Positions 7,270-12,850 of a stretch of 12,850 nt of DNA are shown here, in pieces. The stretch is from an uncultured Garciella sp. Its GTDB lineage: Bacteria > Bacillota > Clostridia > Eubacteriales > Garciellaceae. Numbering within the stretch: position 1 is the first letter of the stretch; every line of letters starts with the position of its first letter. Under the pieces are notes generated by a model. It saw only the letters and a program-made list of their open reading frames with translations. It made no database searches and was not told where the DNA came from. Both the position numbers and the translations under genes were made by a program. The DNA is taken from assembly GCA_900555725.1 (NCBI GenBank), contig USMD01000055.1:1-12850 (forward strand), written 5' to 3'.

Positions 7270-8097
7270 ATGAAAGAAAATGCGAATATTACGCGGGAAA
7301 TAGAATACATACCAGTAAATGATATTCGACCAAATCCTTATCAGCCCAGAAAGTATTTTAATCAATCTGCTATAGAAGAATTAGCTGTTTCTATTAAAAA
7401 TTATGGCATATTGCAACCCTTAAGTGTCCGAAAAATAGGGCAGTCTAGCTATGAATTGATTGCCGGAGAAAGAAGATTAAGAGCTGCAAAACTATTAGAA
7501 TTAGAAACAGTGCCAGTGATTGTTGTTGAAATTGTAGATCAGGATTCTGCCCTATTAGCATTGATAGAGAACTTGCAAAGGGAAGATTTGAATTATATAG
7601 AGGAGGCACAAAGCTATTATCATCTGATCAATGACCATGGATTAACCCAAGAGGAAGTTGCACAAAAAGTTGGGAAAACCCAATCTACTATAGCAAATAA
7701 GCTAAGGCTTTTACGTTTGAGTGAACCAGTTCGAAAGAAGGTAATCGATAAATCCCTATCAGAACGTCATGCTCGTGCTTTACTTCGTTTACCAGATGAA
7801 GAGCTTCAAATGGAAGTTTTAGATAAAGTCATAAAGAATAAACTAAATGTGAAGAAGACCGAAGAGCTTATTGAAAAGACTAGGCAAAAGTTAGTAGAGG
7901 GCAATAACGATTTAGAGAATCAAAATAATCGAAAGAAATCCCGAGCCAGAGTAAAAAGTTATATTAATTTTAGGATTTATGTGAATACTATTCGCAATGC
8001 CTTTGAAGAGATTAAGAAGACTGGTATTAAGGCAACTTTTGAACAAAAAGATCATAAGGATTATTTGGAAATAAAAATTAGACTACCCAAGAAGTAA
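7270..8097 (+). CDS. noc: nucleoid occlusion protein Noc (ParB paralogue)
   Basis: This DNA-binding CTPase clamp relates to ParB and blocks division over the nucleoid. The 275-residue product has the ParB/Srx CTP domain with GERRLRA (66-72) and ENLQRED (100-106), then a helix-turn-helix at about 125-150 and a C-terminal dimerisation region. At positions equivalent to Caulobacter ParB 173/179/184/201 it carries Q138, K144, R149 and R166. This is close to the published Noc set Q/K/K/R and unlike ParB. It lacks the ParB N-terminal RGLGKGL ParA-activating motif. It also lacks the N-terminal amphipathic membrane helix of Bacillus Noc. ATG 7270 follows GAGAGGA; an in-frame stop at 7240 with no other start between rules out extension. 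It lies between rsmG and parA as in Bacillus and Clostridioides. Confidence 0.88.
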   Translation: MKENANITREIEYIPVNDIRPNPYQPRKYFNQSAIEELAVSIKNYGILQPLSVRKIGQSSYELIAGERRLRAAKLLELETVPVIVVEIVDQDSALLALIENLQREDLNYIEEAQSYYHLINDHGLTQEEVAQKVGKTQSTIANKLRLLRLSEPVRKKVIDKSLSERHARALLRLPDEELQMEVLDKVIKNKLNVKKTEELIEKTRQKLVEGNNDLENQNNRKKSRARVKSYINFRIYVNTIRNAFEEIKKTGIKATFEQKDHKDYLEIKIRLPKK

Positions 8098-8112
8098 TTT
8101 AATAGATAGTAT

Positions 8113-8208
8113 AGCACCTTTTTATTGATACGCTCCCTCCTTGATAAACAGTTTTATTATTTCAACTGTCTACCTAGAAGGGAGCATATCATATAGAGGG
8201 TGCTTTTT
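8113..8208 (+). terminator. large nested hairpin, noc terminator or structured RNA
   Basis: AGCACCTTTT (8113-8122) pairs with AGAGGGTGCT (8195-8204) through 10 bp with G-U pairs. Inside, TGATA-C-GCTCCC (8126-8136) pairs with GGGAGC-A-TATCA (8180-8191) with one mismatch. The innermost hairpin is ACAGTT/AACTGT (8148-8153/8164-8169). TTTTT ends the outer stem (8204-8208). It is unusually long for a plain terminator. Confidence 0.7.
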
Positions 8209-8314
8209 GTTTTTAAATTTTTAACTTATCATCTTAATTTTTAAATAAGTGAATAGCTTCCCTGCACTATTTCCCAGTTGTCCTTTTTTATTTGATTTCT
8301 CCTAAAGGATAACG

Positions 8315-8348
8315 AATTCTATGTATCAAAATACTGATACTTAGAATT
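8315..8348. repeat. inverted repeat, 13 bp with one mismatch
   Basis: AATTCTA-T-GTATCA (8315-8328) is the inverted complement of TGATAC-T-TAGAATT (8335-8348), with a 6-nt loop and a single T-T mismatch. A T-rich stretch follows. It could be a second terminator or a protein site; no family was recognised. Confidence 0.6.
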
Positions 8349-8356
8349 TTGTTTAT

Positions 8357-8375
8357 TTCTTGATTCTTTCAAGAA
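8357..8375. repeat. inverted repeat, 7 bp
   Basis: TTCTTGA (8357-8363) and TCAAGAA (8369-8375) form a perfect 7-bp stem with a 5-nt loop, directly after the preceding hairpin. Its role is unknown. Confidence 0.5.
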
Positions 8376-8489
8376 GTAAAAAGAGGGACTAAGCGGCGGT
8401 TACTATGGGGAGTATTTAGTTCTATTATCAAGAGCAGATACCTTTATGGATGTTTTTTCCCGCTGGTAGGGATCACCTATGGCCATTCG

Positions 8490-8525
8490 AAAAATAAATT
8501 GTTTCACGTGAAACAATTTATTTTT
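8490..8525. promoter_or_regulatory. parS: parS centromere site within a 36-bp palindrome
   Basis: The core TGTTTCACGTGAAACA (8500-8515) is the exact 16-bp consensus parS bound by ParB. The symmetry continues without mismatch for 18 bp on each side of the centre (between 8507 and 8508), because the flanks are A/T arms ending in AAAAA and TTTTT. ParB would load here as a CTP clamp. The site is 75 bp upstream of the parA start, so bound ParB may also influence parA transcription. Confidence 0.97.
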
Positions 8526-8600
8526 AAAATTCACATAAAAACCTAAAGAAGGAAGTGAATTTGTGATAAAATAAAATCATAGATGGTAGGGGGTGAAAAA

Positions 8601-8645
8601 TTGTCAAAGGTGATTGCAGTTTTTAATCAAAAAGGAGGAGTTGGT
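8601..8645 (+). CDS. parA: ParA (Soj) partition ATPase, exon 1 (5' 15 codons)
   Basis: TTG at 8601 begins MSKVIAVFNQKGGVG, the amino end of ParA up to the glycine just before the catalytic P-loop lysine. It follows AGGGGG (8588-8593) in a position suited to initiation. The group II intron starts at the next base. Joined to exon 2 at 11177, the reading frame continues KTTSVINLAASLG and gives a 257-residue protein, close to the usual size of Soj. Unspliced RNA would encode only three more residues (VRP) before a TAA at 8655, so this exon alone gives an 18-residue peptide. Confidence 0.9.
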
Positions 8646-9229
8646 GTGCGTCCGTAAAGGATTTATAAATATCGCCCCTGAGGGGCATTAGACTAGAGAG
8701 ATGTCTAATTGGTTAGCTGACTTACCCAAGAGTGGAAACACGAAGGGGACAATAGCACGTCAGAAAAGCGTATGTTTTGAACAAATTAGCTGACAGAACG
8801 ATACGCGAGATCAAGATGTAATATGGTCAAAGCTATACTGCTTTAAACCCAGTTTCTTTGCCTTAACCCGCCAGGGTATACGAAAGCCAATTGAAGCGTA
8901 TACGAGGATCTTTTATAGAAACTTTTGCCGATGGTTTCTATACTCTCTAATTATCCTCCAGCGTATCGGAGATACGTTAAAGAAGCGAAAGGGAACCTAA
9001 GTTACATCAAATTGTATTTATAAATCTAAACGGAGATAACCTAAATCAGAATGCTTATTTTAAGCTATGGGTTATAGAACCTTGAATATCTGATATGGTT
9101 ACGGAGCTTCCATAGTAGTCTGAGAAGCCTGAATAGACAGGTAAAGCCGTAAAATCGGATGCGGAAAAGCCGCTTACATGGCGAAGGGAAGCAGGTTGTT
9201 CAAATTGCAAGATTATGGAGGTATGCGAA
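8646..9229 (+). ncRNA. group II ribozyme domains I-III (5' catalytic part)
   Basis: The 5' segment of the intron before the protein start carries many short hairpins expected of domain I. These include GTATACG/CGTATAC (8876-8882/8897-8903) with a 14-nt loop, ATAGAAAC/GTTTCTAT, and CGTAT/ATACG around 8961-8975. The loop at 8883-8896 contains GCCAATT (8886-8892), which could pair with the last seven exon bases through two G-U pairs as EBS1. It lies before the EBS2 candidate, the reverse of the usual order, so this assignment is tentative. Confidence 0.75.
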
Positions 9230-11065
9230 ATGCAGAACGCTGAGATAATTTTAGCAATACTAAGTCAGAAGTCAGAAGAAAATAAAGACTTTGTATTTGA
9301 TAGAATTTATAGACATTTGTTTAATCCAGATTTTTACCTAAATGCTTATAGCAAGATATATGCTAATGAGGGAAATATGACACCTGGTGTTGATGGAGAA
9401 ACGATAGATGGGTTTAATCACAATTTAGTAGATAATTTGATTGAAAAGCTAAAAGGTGAAACCTATTATCCGAGGCCAGTGCAAAGAAAATATATACCTA
9501 AGAAAAATGGAAAATTGAGACCGTTAGGTATTCCCTCTTTTCAAGATAAATTGTTACAAGAAGTAGTACGTGAACTACTAGAAGCAATATATGAACCTTT
9601 ATTCTCCGATTACTCCCATGGATTTAGGCCTAATAGAAGCTGTCAAACAGCGTTATACCAAGTTAAAAGCACATGTAGAGGAACGAATTGGGTGATTGAA
9701 GGGGATATAAATGGCTTCTTTGATAATATCGACCATGAAATACTATTAGGTATATTAAACAAAAAAATTAACGATGGCAGATTTATTGAATTAATAAGAA
9801 GATTTCTCAAAGGTGGATACTTTGAATTTAACAAGGTGCACAACTCTCTGTCGGGAACACCACAAGGAGGAATCATAAGTCCAATACTAGCAAATATTTA
9901 CCTTAATGAATTTGATAAGTTTATGGAAGATATTTGTGGAAAGTATTCAAAAGGAAAAGAAAAAAGAAGAAACCCTCTATACCAAAAACTAATGTATAGA
10001 CGGAGAACAGCAATACAGAAAGGGAATTTTACTCTGGCTGAAGAAGTCTTAAGCCAAATGAGAAAGATTCCAGTATTAGACCCTTATGATGAAAATTATA
10101 CTAGGGTTAAATATGTTAGATACGCCGATGATTTTCTTGTCTGTGTAATTGGAAGCAAGAAATTAGCAGAAGATATCAGACTAGAAATTAAACAATACTT
10201 ATCTGAAAAGTTAAGGTTAGAACTAAACCTTGAAAAGACCTTAATTACCAATTTAAGCGATAAAGAACGAGTAAGATTTCTAGGATATGAAATAGCAAAA
10301 ACACGAGAAAATACTAAGCTTTCAGAAAATACCTTAGGAATTAAGAAAAGAGCAGTAAATGAGACAATTCAGCTTCTAGTACCAACAGAAGTTATTAGTA
10401 ATAAATTAAAACCATTTGTATCGAATGGAAAATCGGTACATCATCCAGCAAGAATTAATCTGCCAATTCTTGATATGATTAACCAATATAATGCCGAAAT
10501 TCGTGGACTATATAACTATTATTCACTAGCAACTGATGTAAGCACAAAAATAGGTAAATTTAAATTCTATCATTACTACAGTTTAGTAAAAACTATAGCA
10601 AGAAAAGAAAAATCATCTGCTAATAAGGTTATTGACAAATATGGTATAGATGTAAAGTTAAAACAAGGTACAGGAACCAGAAAGGTAGTAGGAGTTAAAT
10701 ATTCTACTAAAACTGGTGAAAAAGTAATGACTTATTTTAATGAGTCATTATGTAAAGTTGACAAACCAAAAACTAATATTCCTGACCGAGTTGAAACGAT
10801 AATACCCTTAAGACATAAACTAATTGATAGATTAAATGCTAATAAATGTGAACTCTGTGGATACGAAAGTGAAGATAAGACAGAATTCGAAGTACATCAC
10901 GTGAGGAAATTAAAGGATATAAAAAATAAGTATTCTAAAAGAGGTTCAAGTATTCCTAATTGGGTTCTTGCTATGAGTAGTCTAAACAGAAAAACTTTAA
11001 TTGTATGCAAAAAATGTCACCAAGAAATACATAATGGTGGAATAAATAAATCGATAAAAATCTGA
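9230..11065 (+). CDS. ltrA: group II intron-encoded protein: reverse transcriptase/maturase with HNH endonuclease
   Basis: This multifunctional protein helps its own intron splice and copies it into new DNA sites. From ATG 9230 it has 611 residues and all expected parts. The RT blocks are PGVDGETIDGF, PKKNGKLRPLGIPS, EGDINGFFDNID (first catalytic Asp), SGTPQGGIISPILANIYL and the active site YADD (298-301), then RFLGYEI. A maturase X region follows around residues 370-470. The HNH nuclease comes last, with CELC (540-543), HH (556-557) and CKKCH (593-597). No stop or frameshift is seen, so it may be active. ATG 9230 is preferred to ATG 9215 because GGAGG (9217-9221) lies 8 nt before it. The gene sits in domain IV of the intron. 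The symbol follows the Lactococcus prototype and is generic. Confidence 0.95.
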   Translation: MQNAEIILAILSQKSEENKDFVFDRIYRHLFNPDFYLNAYSKIYANEGNMTPGVDGETIDGFNHNLVDNLIEKLKGETYYPRPVQRKYIPKKNGKLRPLGIPSFQDKLLQEVVRELLEAIYEPLFSDYSHGFRPNRSCQTALYQVKSTCRGTNWVIEGDINGFFDNIDHEILLGILNKKINDGRFIELIRRFLKGGYFEFNKVHNSLSGTPQGGIISPILANIYLNEFDKFMEDICGKYSKGKEKRRNPLYQKLMYRRRTAIQKGNFTLAEEVLSQMRKIPVLDPYDENYTRVKYVRYADDFLVCVIGSKKLAEDIRLEIKQYLSEKLRLELNLEKTLITNLSDKERVRFLGYEIAKTRENTKLSENTLGIKKRAVNETIQLLVPTEVISNKLKPFVSNGKSVHHPARINLPILDMINQYNAEIRGLYNYYSLATDVSTKIGKFKFYHYYSLVKTIARKEKSSANKVIDKYGIDVKLKQGTGTRKVVGVKYSTKTGEKVMTYFNESLCKVDKPKTNIPDRVETIIPLRHKLIDRLNANKCELCGYESEDKTEFEVHHVRKLKDIKNKYSKRGSSIPNWVLAMSSLNRKTLIVCKKCHQEIHNGGINKSIKI

Positions 11066-11081
11066 CTTAGGAACAGCTGGA

Positions 11082-11176
11082 GAGCCGTGTACATCGAAAG
11101 GTGTAAGCACGGTTCGGTGGGGGGTTCACGAAAATCTATCTTAGAAATAAGAAAAGGCGTCGGGTTCCCACCCTAC
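11082..11176 (+). ncRNA. group II intron domains V and VI with 3' splice site
   Basis: Domain V (11082-11115) is a canonical 34-nt hairpin. GAGCCGTG pairs with CACGGTTC, there is a 2-nt AG bulge, TACATC pairs with GGTGTA, and a GAAA tetraloop closes it. The catalytic AGC triad is at 11083-11085. Domain VI (11116-11176) closes with GGTGGG and CCCACC and includes a TCTTA-GAAA-TAAGA hairpin. A11170, 7 nt from the 3' end, is where the branch-point adenosine is expected. In the simplest fold it can pair with U11118, so the branch point is not certain. Confidence 0.93.
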
Positions 11177-11905
11177 AAAACAACTTCTGTTATCAACTTA
11201 GCTGCATCCTTAGGGACTCTAGAAAAAAAAGTCTTAATTTTAGATATTGATCCCCAAGGGAATGCTACTAGTGGATTAGGTATAGATAAAGATAATACAA
11301 AATGCACCATCTATGAAATATTAGTTGAAGAAGCAGATCCTAGAAATGCAATTATAAAAACTCCTTTTGAAAATCTTTCTGTATTACCATCTTCTATGGA
11401 TTTAGCTGGAGCAGAAATTGAACTAACTTCTATAAAAAATAGAGAGCTTATTTTGAAAAAGGGTATTACTGCTATAAAGGAAGAATATGATTATATTTTT
11501 ATTGATTGCCCTCCGTCATTGGGATTATTGTCCATTAATGCTCTAGTAGCATCAGATAGTGTTTTAATTCCTATTCAATGTGAATATTATGCTTTAGAAG
11601 GGGTAAGTATGCTCATGAATACCATACAACTTGTGAAAAAAGGTTTAAATACAAATCTAAGCATAGAAGGTGTTGTATTGAGCATGTTTGATGGAAGAAA
11701 TAATCTATCTATCCAGGTAGTGGATGAGGTTAAGAAATATTTTAAAGGAAAGGTATATACTACCTTAATTCCTAGAAATGTTCGTTTAGCAGAAGCTCCA
11801 AGTTATGGATTACCTATTATGGAATATGATCCAAAATCTAGGGGGGCAGAAGCATATCATGATCTTGCTGAGGAATTCTTAGAATATGAAGAGGAAGGTG
11901 AGTAA
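11177..11905 (+). CDS. parA: ParA (Soj) partition ATPase, exon 2 (residues 16-257)
   Basis: ParA is a MinD/ParA-type ATPase that forms DNA-bound dimers and, with ParB at parS, separates replicated origins; in Bacillus, Soj also regulates DnaA. Exon 2 begins with Lys16 of the Walker A motif (KTTS) and contains the A' motif LDIDPQGN with Asp40, the Walker B-like IFIDCPPSLG, and the C-terminal IPRNVRLAEAPSYGLPI block. Numbering across the splice matches Bacillus Soj (K16, D40). An open frame extends back to a GTG in domain V at 11087, but that product would lack the glycine loop, so it is not the gene start. parB begins one base after the stop. Confidence 0.93.
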   Translation, partial: KTTSVINLAASLGTLEKKVLILDIDPQGNATSGLGIDKDNTKCTIYEILVEEADPRNAIIKTPFENLSVLPSSMDLAGAEIELTSIKNRELILKKGITAIKEEYDYIFIDCPPSLGLLSINALVASDSVLIPIQCEYYALEGVSMLMNTIQLVKKGLNTNLSIEGVVLSMFDGRNNLSIQVVDEVKKYFKGKVYTTLIPRNVRLAEAPSYGLPIMEYDPKSRGAEAYHDLAEEFLEYEEEGE

Positions 11906-11906
11906 A

Positions 11907-12761
11907 ATGGCTGCAAAGAGAGGTCTGGGAAAAGGTTTGTCCGCTCTTATTCCTGAGACAGAAGAAAAAGAAAATAATTCTATAGAAATTAGTATCGAAG
12001 AGATTCATCCTAATCAATATCAACCGAGAAAAGAATTCGACCAAGAAAAATTAAAAGAACTTGCAGCTTCTATTCAGGAGCATGGAATTATTCAACCTAT
12101 TGTAGTAACTTCTATGGAAAAGGGTTATCAAATTATTATTGGGGAAAGAAGATGGAGAGCTGCTCATATGTGTGGGTTGAAAACTATACCAGCAATTGTG
12201 AAAGAATTTAGTAAGCAAGAGATTATGGAAATCGCCCTTATTGAAAATCTTCAAAGGGAAGATTTAAATTCTATAGAAGAAGCCAATGCTTATAGACAAT
12301 TAATAGATGAATTTTCCTTGACCCAGGATGACCTTGCAATCAGATTAGGAAAAAGCAGATCCTTTATAGCCAATACCCTAAGATTGTTAACTCTTTCTAA
12401 GAATATTCAACAACTTATAAAGGATAATAAACTTTCTTCAGGACATGGACGAGCCTTATTATCCATGGAAAATAATGAAATCCGTAATTTGTTAGCAAAA
12501 AAGGTAGTAGAAGAAAAGCTTTCTGTACGAGAATTAGAGAGATTAACAAGGGATTTAAAAAATAAAAATCAAGGGAAAAATAAGAGAAAACAAAAACAAA
12601 AATCTATAAAATCACCTATTATATTGGAATTAGAAGAAAATCTTCAAAAAACCCTTGGTACCAAAGTAAATATCATGAATAAAAGTAAGAGAGGTAAAAT
12701 AGAAATAGAGTACTACTCTAATGAGGATCTAGAGAGAATTCTTGAAATTATTACATCCTGA
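11907..12761 (+). CDS. parB: chromosome partitioning protein ParB (Spo0J)
   Basis: This parS-binding CTPase clamp loads at parS, slides and bridges DNA, stimulates ParA and recruits SMC. The 284-residue product begins MAAKRGLGKGLSALIP, with the ParA-activating RGLGKGL motif. The CTP pocket shows GERRWRA (79-85) and ENLQRED (113-119). A helix-turn-helix lies at about 137-163, and the C-terminal dimer domain is intact. Specificity positions equivalent to Caulobacter 173/179/184/201 are R151, T157, T162 and G179, matching a parS-binder at three of four. ATG 11907 follows AGGAAGG (11892-11898) inside the end of parA, so the pair is coupled. An upstream ATG at 11886 is not the family start. Confidence 0.96.
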   Translation: MAAKRGLGKGLSALIPETEEKENNSIEISIEEIHPNQYQPRKEFDQEKLKELAASIQEHGIIQPIVVTSMEKGYQIIIGERRWRAAHMCGLKTIPAIVKEFSKQEIMEIALIENLQREDLNSIEEANAYRQLIDEFSLTQDDLAIRLGKSRSFIANTLRLLTLSKNIQQLIKDNKLSSGHGRALLSMENNEIRNLLAKKVVEEKLSVRELERLTRDLKNKNQGKNKRKQKQKSIKSPIILELEENLQKTLGTKVNIMNKSKRGKIEIEYYSNEDLERILEIITS

Positions 12762-12830
12762 GGAAATTGCATCATTGATTTTCTCAAACATAATTATCTA
12801 TATCTAGAATGTAATAGGATAATCATATAC
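12762..12830 (+). other. short region after parB, no feature seen
   Basis: Sixty-nine AT-rich bases with no clear hairpin, promoter or coding start. The next gene of the cluster would lie beyond the window. Confidence 0.5.
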
Positions 12831-12850
12831 CTGTCTCTTATACACATCTC
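12831..12850 (-). other. Tn5/Nextera mosaic-end adapter (library artefact)
   Basis: Positions 12831-12849 read CTGTCTCTTATACACATCT, the reverse complement of the 19-bp mosaic end at 2-20, followed by one C. Together they bracket the whole window as an inverted pair. Confidence 0.97.

Larger units (their letters stand above)
8098..8600 (+). other. noc-parA intergenic region with inverted repeats and parS
   Basis: The 503 bp hold no credible gene. In order they contain a nested terminator-like structure (8113-8208), a 13-bp hairpin (8315-8348), a 7-bp hairpin (8357-8375), a stretch of no recognised content (8376-8489), the parS palindrome (8490-8525), and the parA leader with AGGGGG Shine-Dalgarno (8588-8593). 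No confident parA promoter was found; GATAAA at 8565-8570 is the only weak -10-like candidate. Confidence 0.6.
8646..11176 (+). mobile_element. group II intron, 2531 bp, inserted in the parA P-loop codons
   Basis: The 5' end GTGCG matches the GUGYG group II consensus and the 3' end is AC, as required (AY). A structured, ORF-free segment of about 580 nt (domains I-III and the start of IV) precedes the intron protein gene. Domain V lies at 11082-11115 and domain VI reaches the 3' end. Boundaries are fixed by the host gene: removal joins GGT (Gly15) to AAA (Lys16) and restores an intact ParA frame. The intron sequence TCCTCC (8954-8959) is complementary to exon bases -12 to -7, a candidate EBS2-IBS2 pairing. 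The encoded protein, with an HNH domain, and the domain layout suggest a IIB-type, possibly chloroplast-like, lineage, which is inference. Splicing is by lariat formation assisted by the maturase. Confidence 0.95.

Noticed and set aside
8266..8480. Noc binding site near noc/parA (TTTCCC-like half sites at about 8270 and 8456)
   Set aside because: Neither half site continues into the palindromic ATTTCCCGGGAAAT consensus.
8376..8480. T-box or other known riboswitch upstream of parA
   Set aside because: No TGGNACCGCG-type antiterminator or other recognised riboswitch core was found.
11087..11176. Open frame starting at GTG 11087 and continuing into ParA exon 2 (272 residues)
   Set aside because: The start lies in domain V of the intron and its first 30 codons are ribozyme sequence. 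The protein would lack the glycine-rich loop. The true ParA frame is restored by joining 8645 to 11177.
1..12850. A real Tn5 composite transposon carrying this region
   Set aside because: Only the 19-bp engineered mosaic ends are present, with no IS50 or resistance genes, and the content is a normal oriC flank.
1..12850. CRISPR array, tRNA or rRNA genes
   Set aside because: No regularly spaced repeats, cloverleaf-like sequences or rRNA signatures were seen.

Overview
The window is an AT-rich chromosomal segment from a low-GC Firmicute, most likely a clostridium of the Clostridiaceae/Peptostreptococcaceae type. It covers one flank of the replication origin. The gene order rpmH-rnpA-yidD-yidC-jag-mnmE-mnmG-rsmG-noc-parA-parB is the conserved order on the rpmH side of oriC in this phylum, and all genes read away from the origin on the + strand. 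dnaA is expected just beyond the left end, divergently transcribed.

Layout. Positions 1-20 and 12831-12850 are inverted copies of the Tn5/Nextera mosaic end, so the ends are library-derived and not genomic. Positions 21-400 hold an oriC DnaA-box cluster with seven exact 9-mer boxes and several one-mismatch boxes. A near-perfect sigma-A promoter at 472-500 drives rpmH. Then come rnpA, yidD, yidC and jag, tightly packed. A 365-bp gap (2736-3100) holds a structured, terminator-like element and an extended -10 promoter for mnmE. mnmE, mnmG and rsmG form a second operon ending in a terminator at about 7149-7193. noc follows with its own terminator. The 503-bp noc-parA gap carries several inverted repeats and a parS site inside a 36-bp perfect palindrome.

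The outstanding feature is a 2531-bp group II intron (8646-11176). It interrupts parA exactly inside its Walker A (P-loop) codons, between the Gly and the catalytic Lys of GGVG|KTT. The intron has the GUGCG 5' end, a textbook 34-nt domain V, a domain VI-like 3' end finishing in AC, and a full-length open reading frame for a reverse transcriptase/maturase/HNH protein. Removing it restores a 257-residue ParA in frame. Without splicing, translation stops after 18 codons, so ParA production from this locus depends on ribozyme splicing.

How the genes fit together. RpmH, RnpA, YidD, YidC and Jag cover ribosome assembly, RNase P, membrane-protein insertion and RNA binding. MnmE and MnmG modify tRNA wobble uridines, and RsmG methylates 16S rRNA. 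Noc and ParB are paralogous CTP-dependent clamp proteins with different DNA specificities. ParA and ParB with the local parS site form the origin segregation system.
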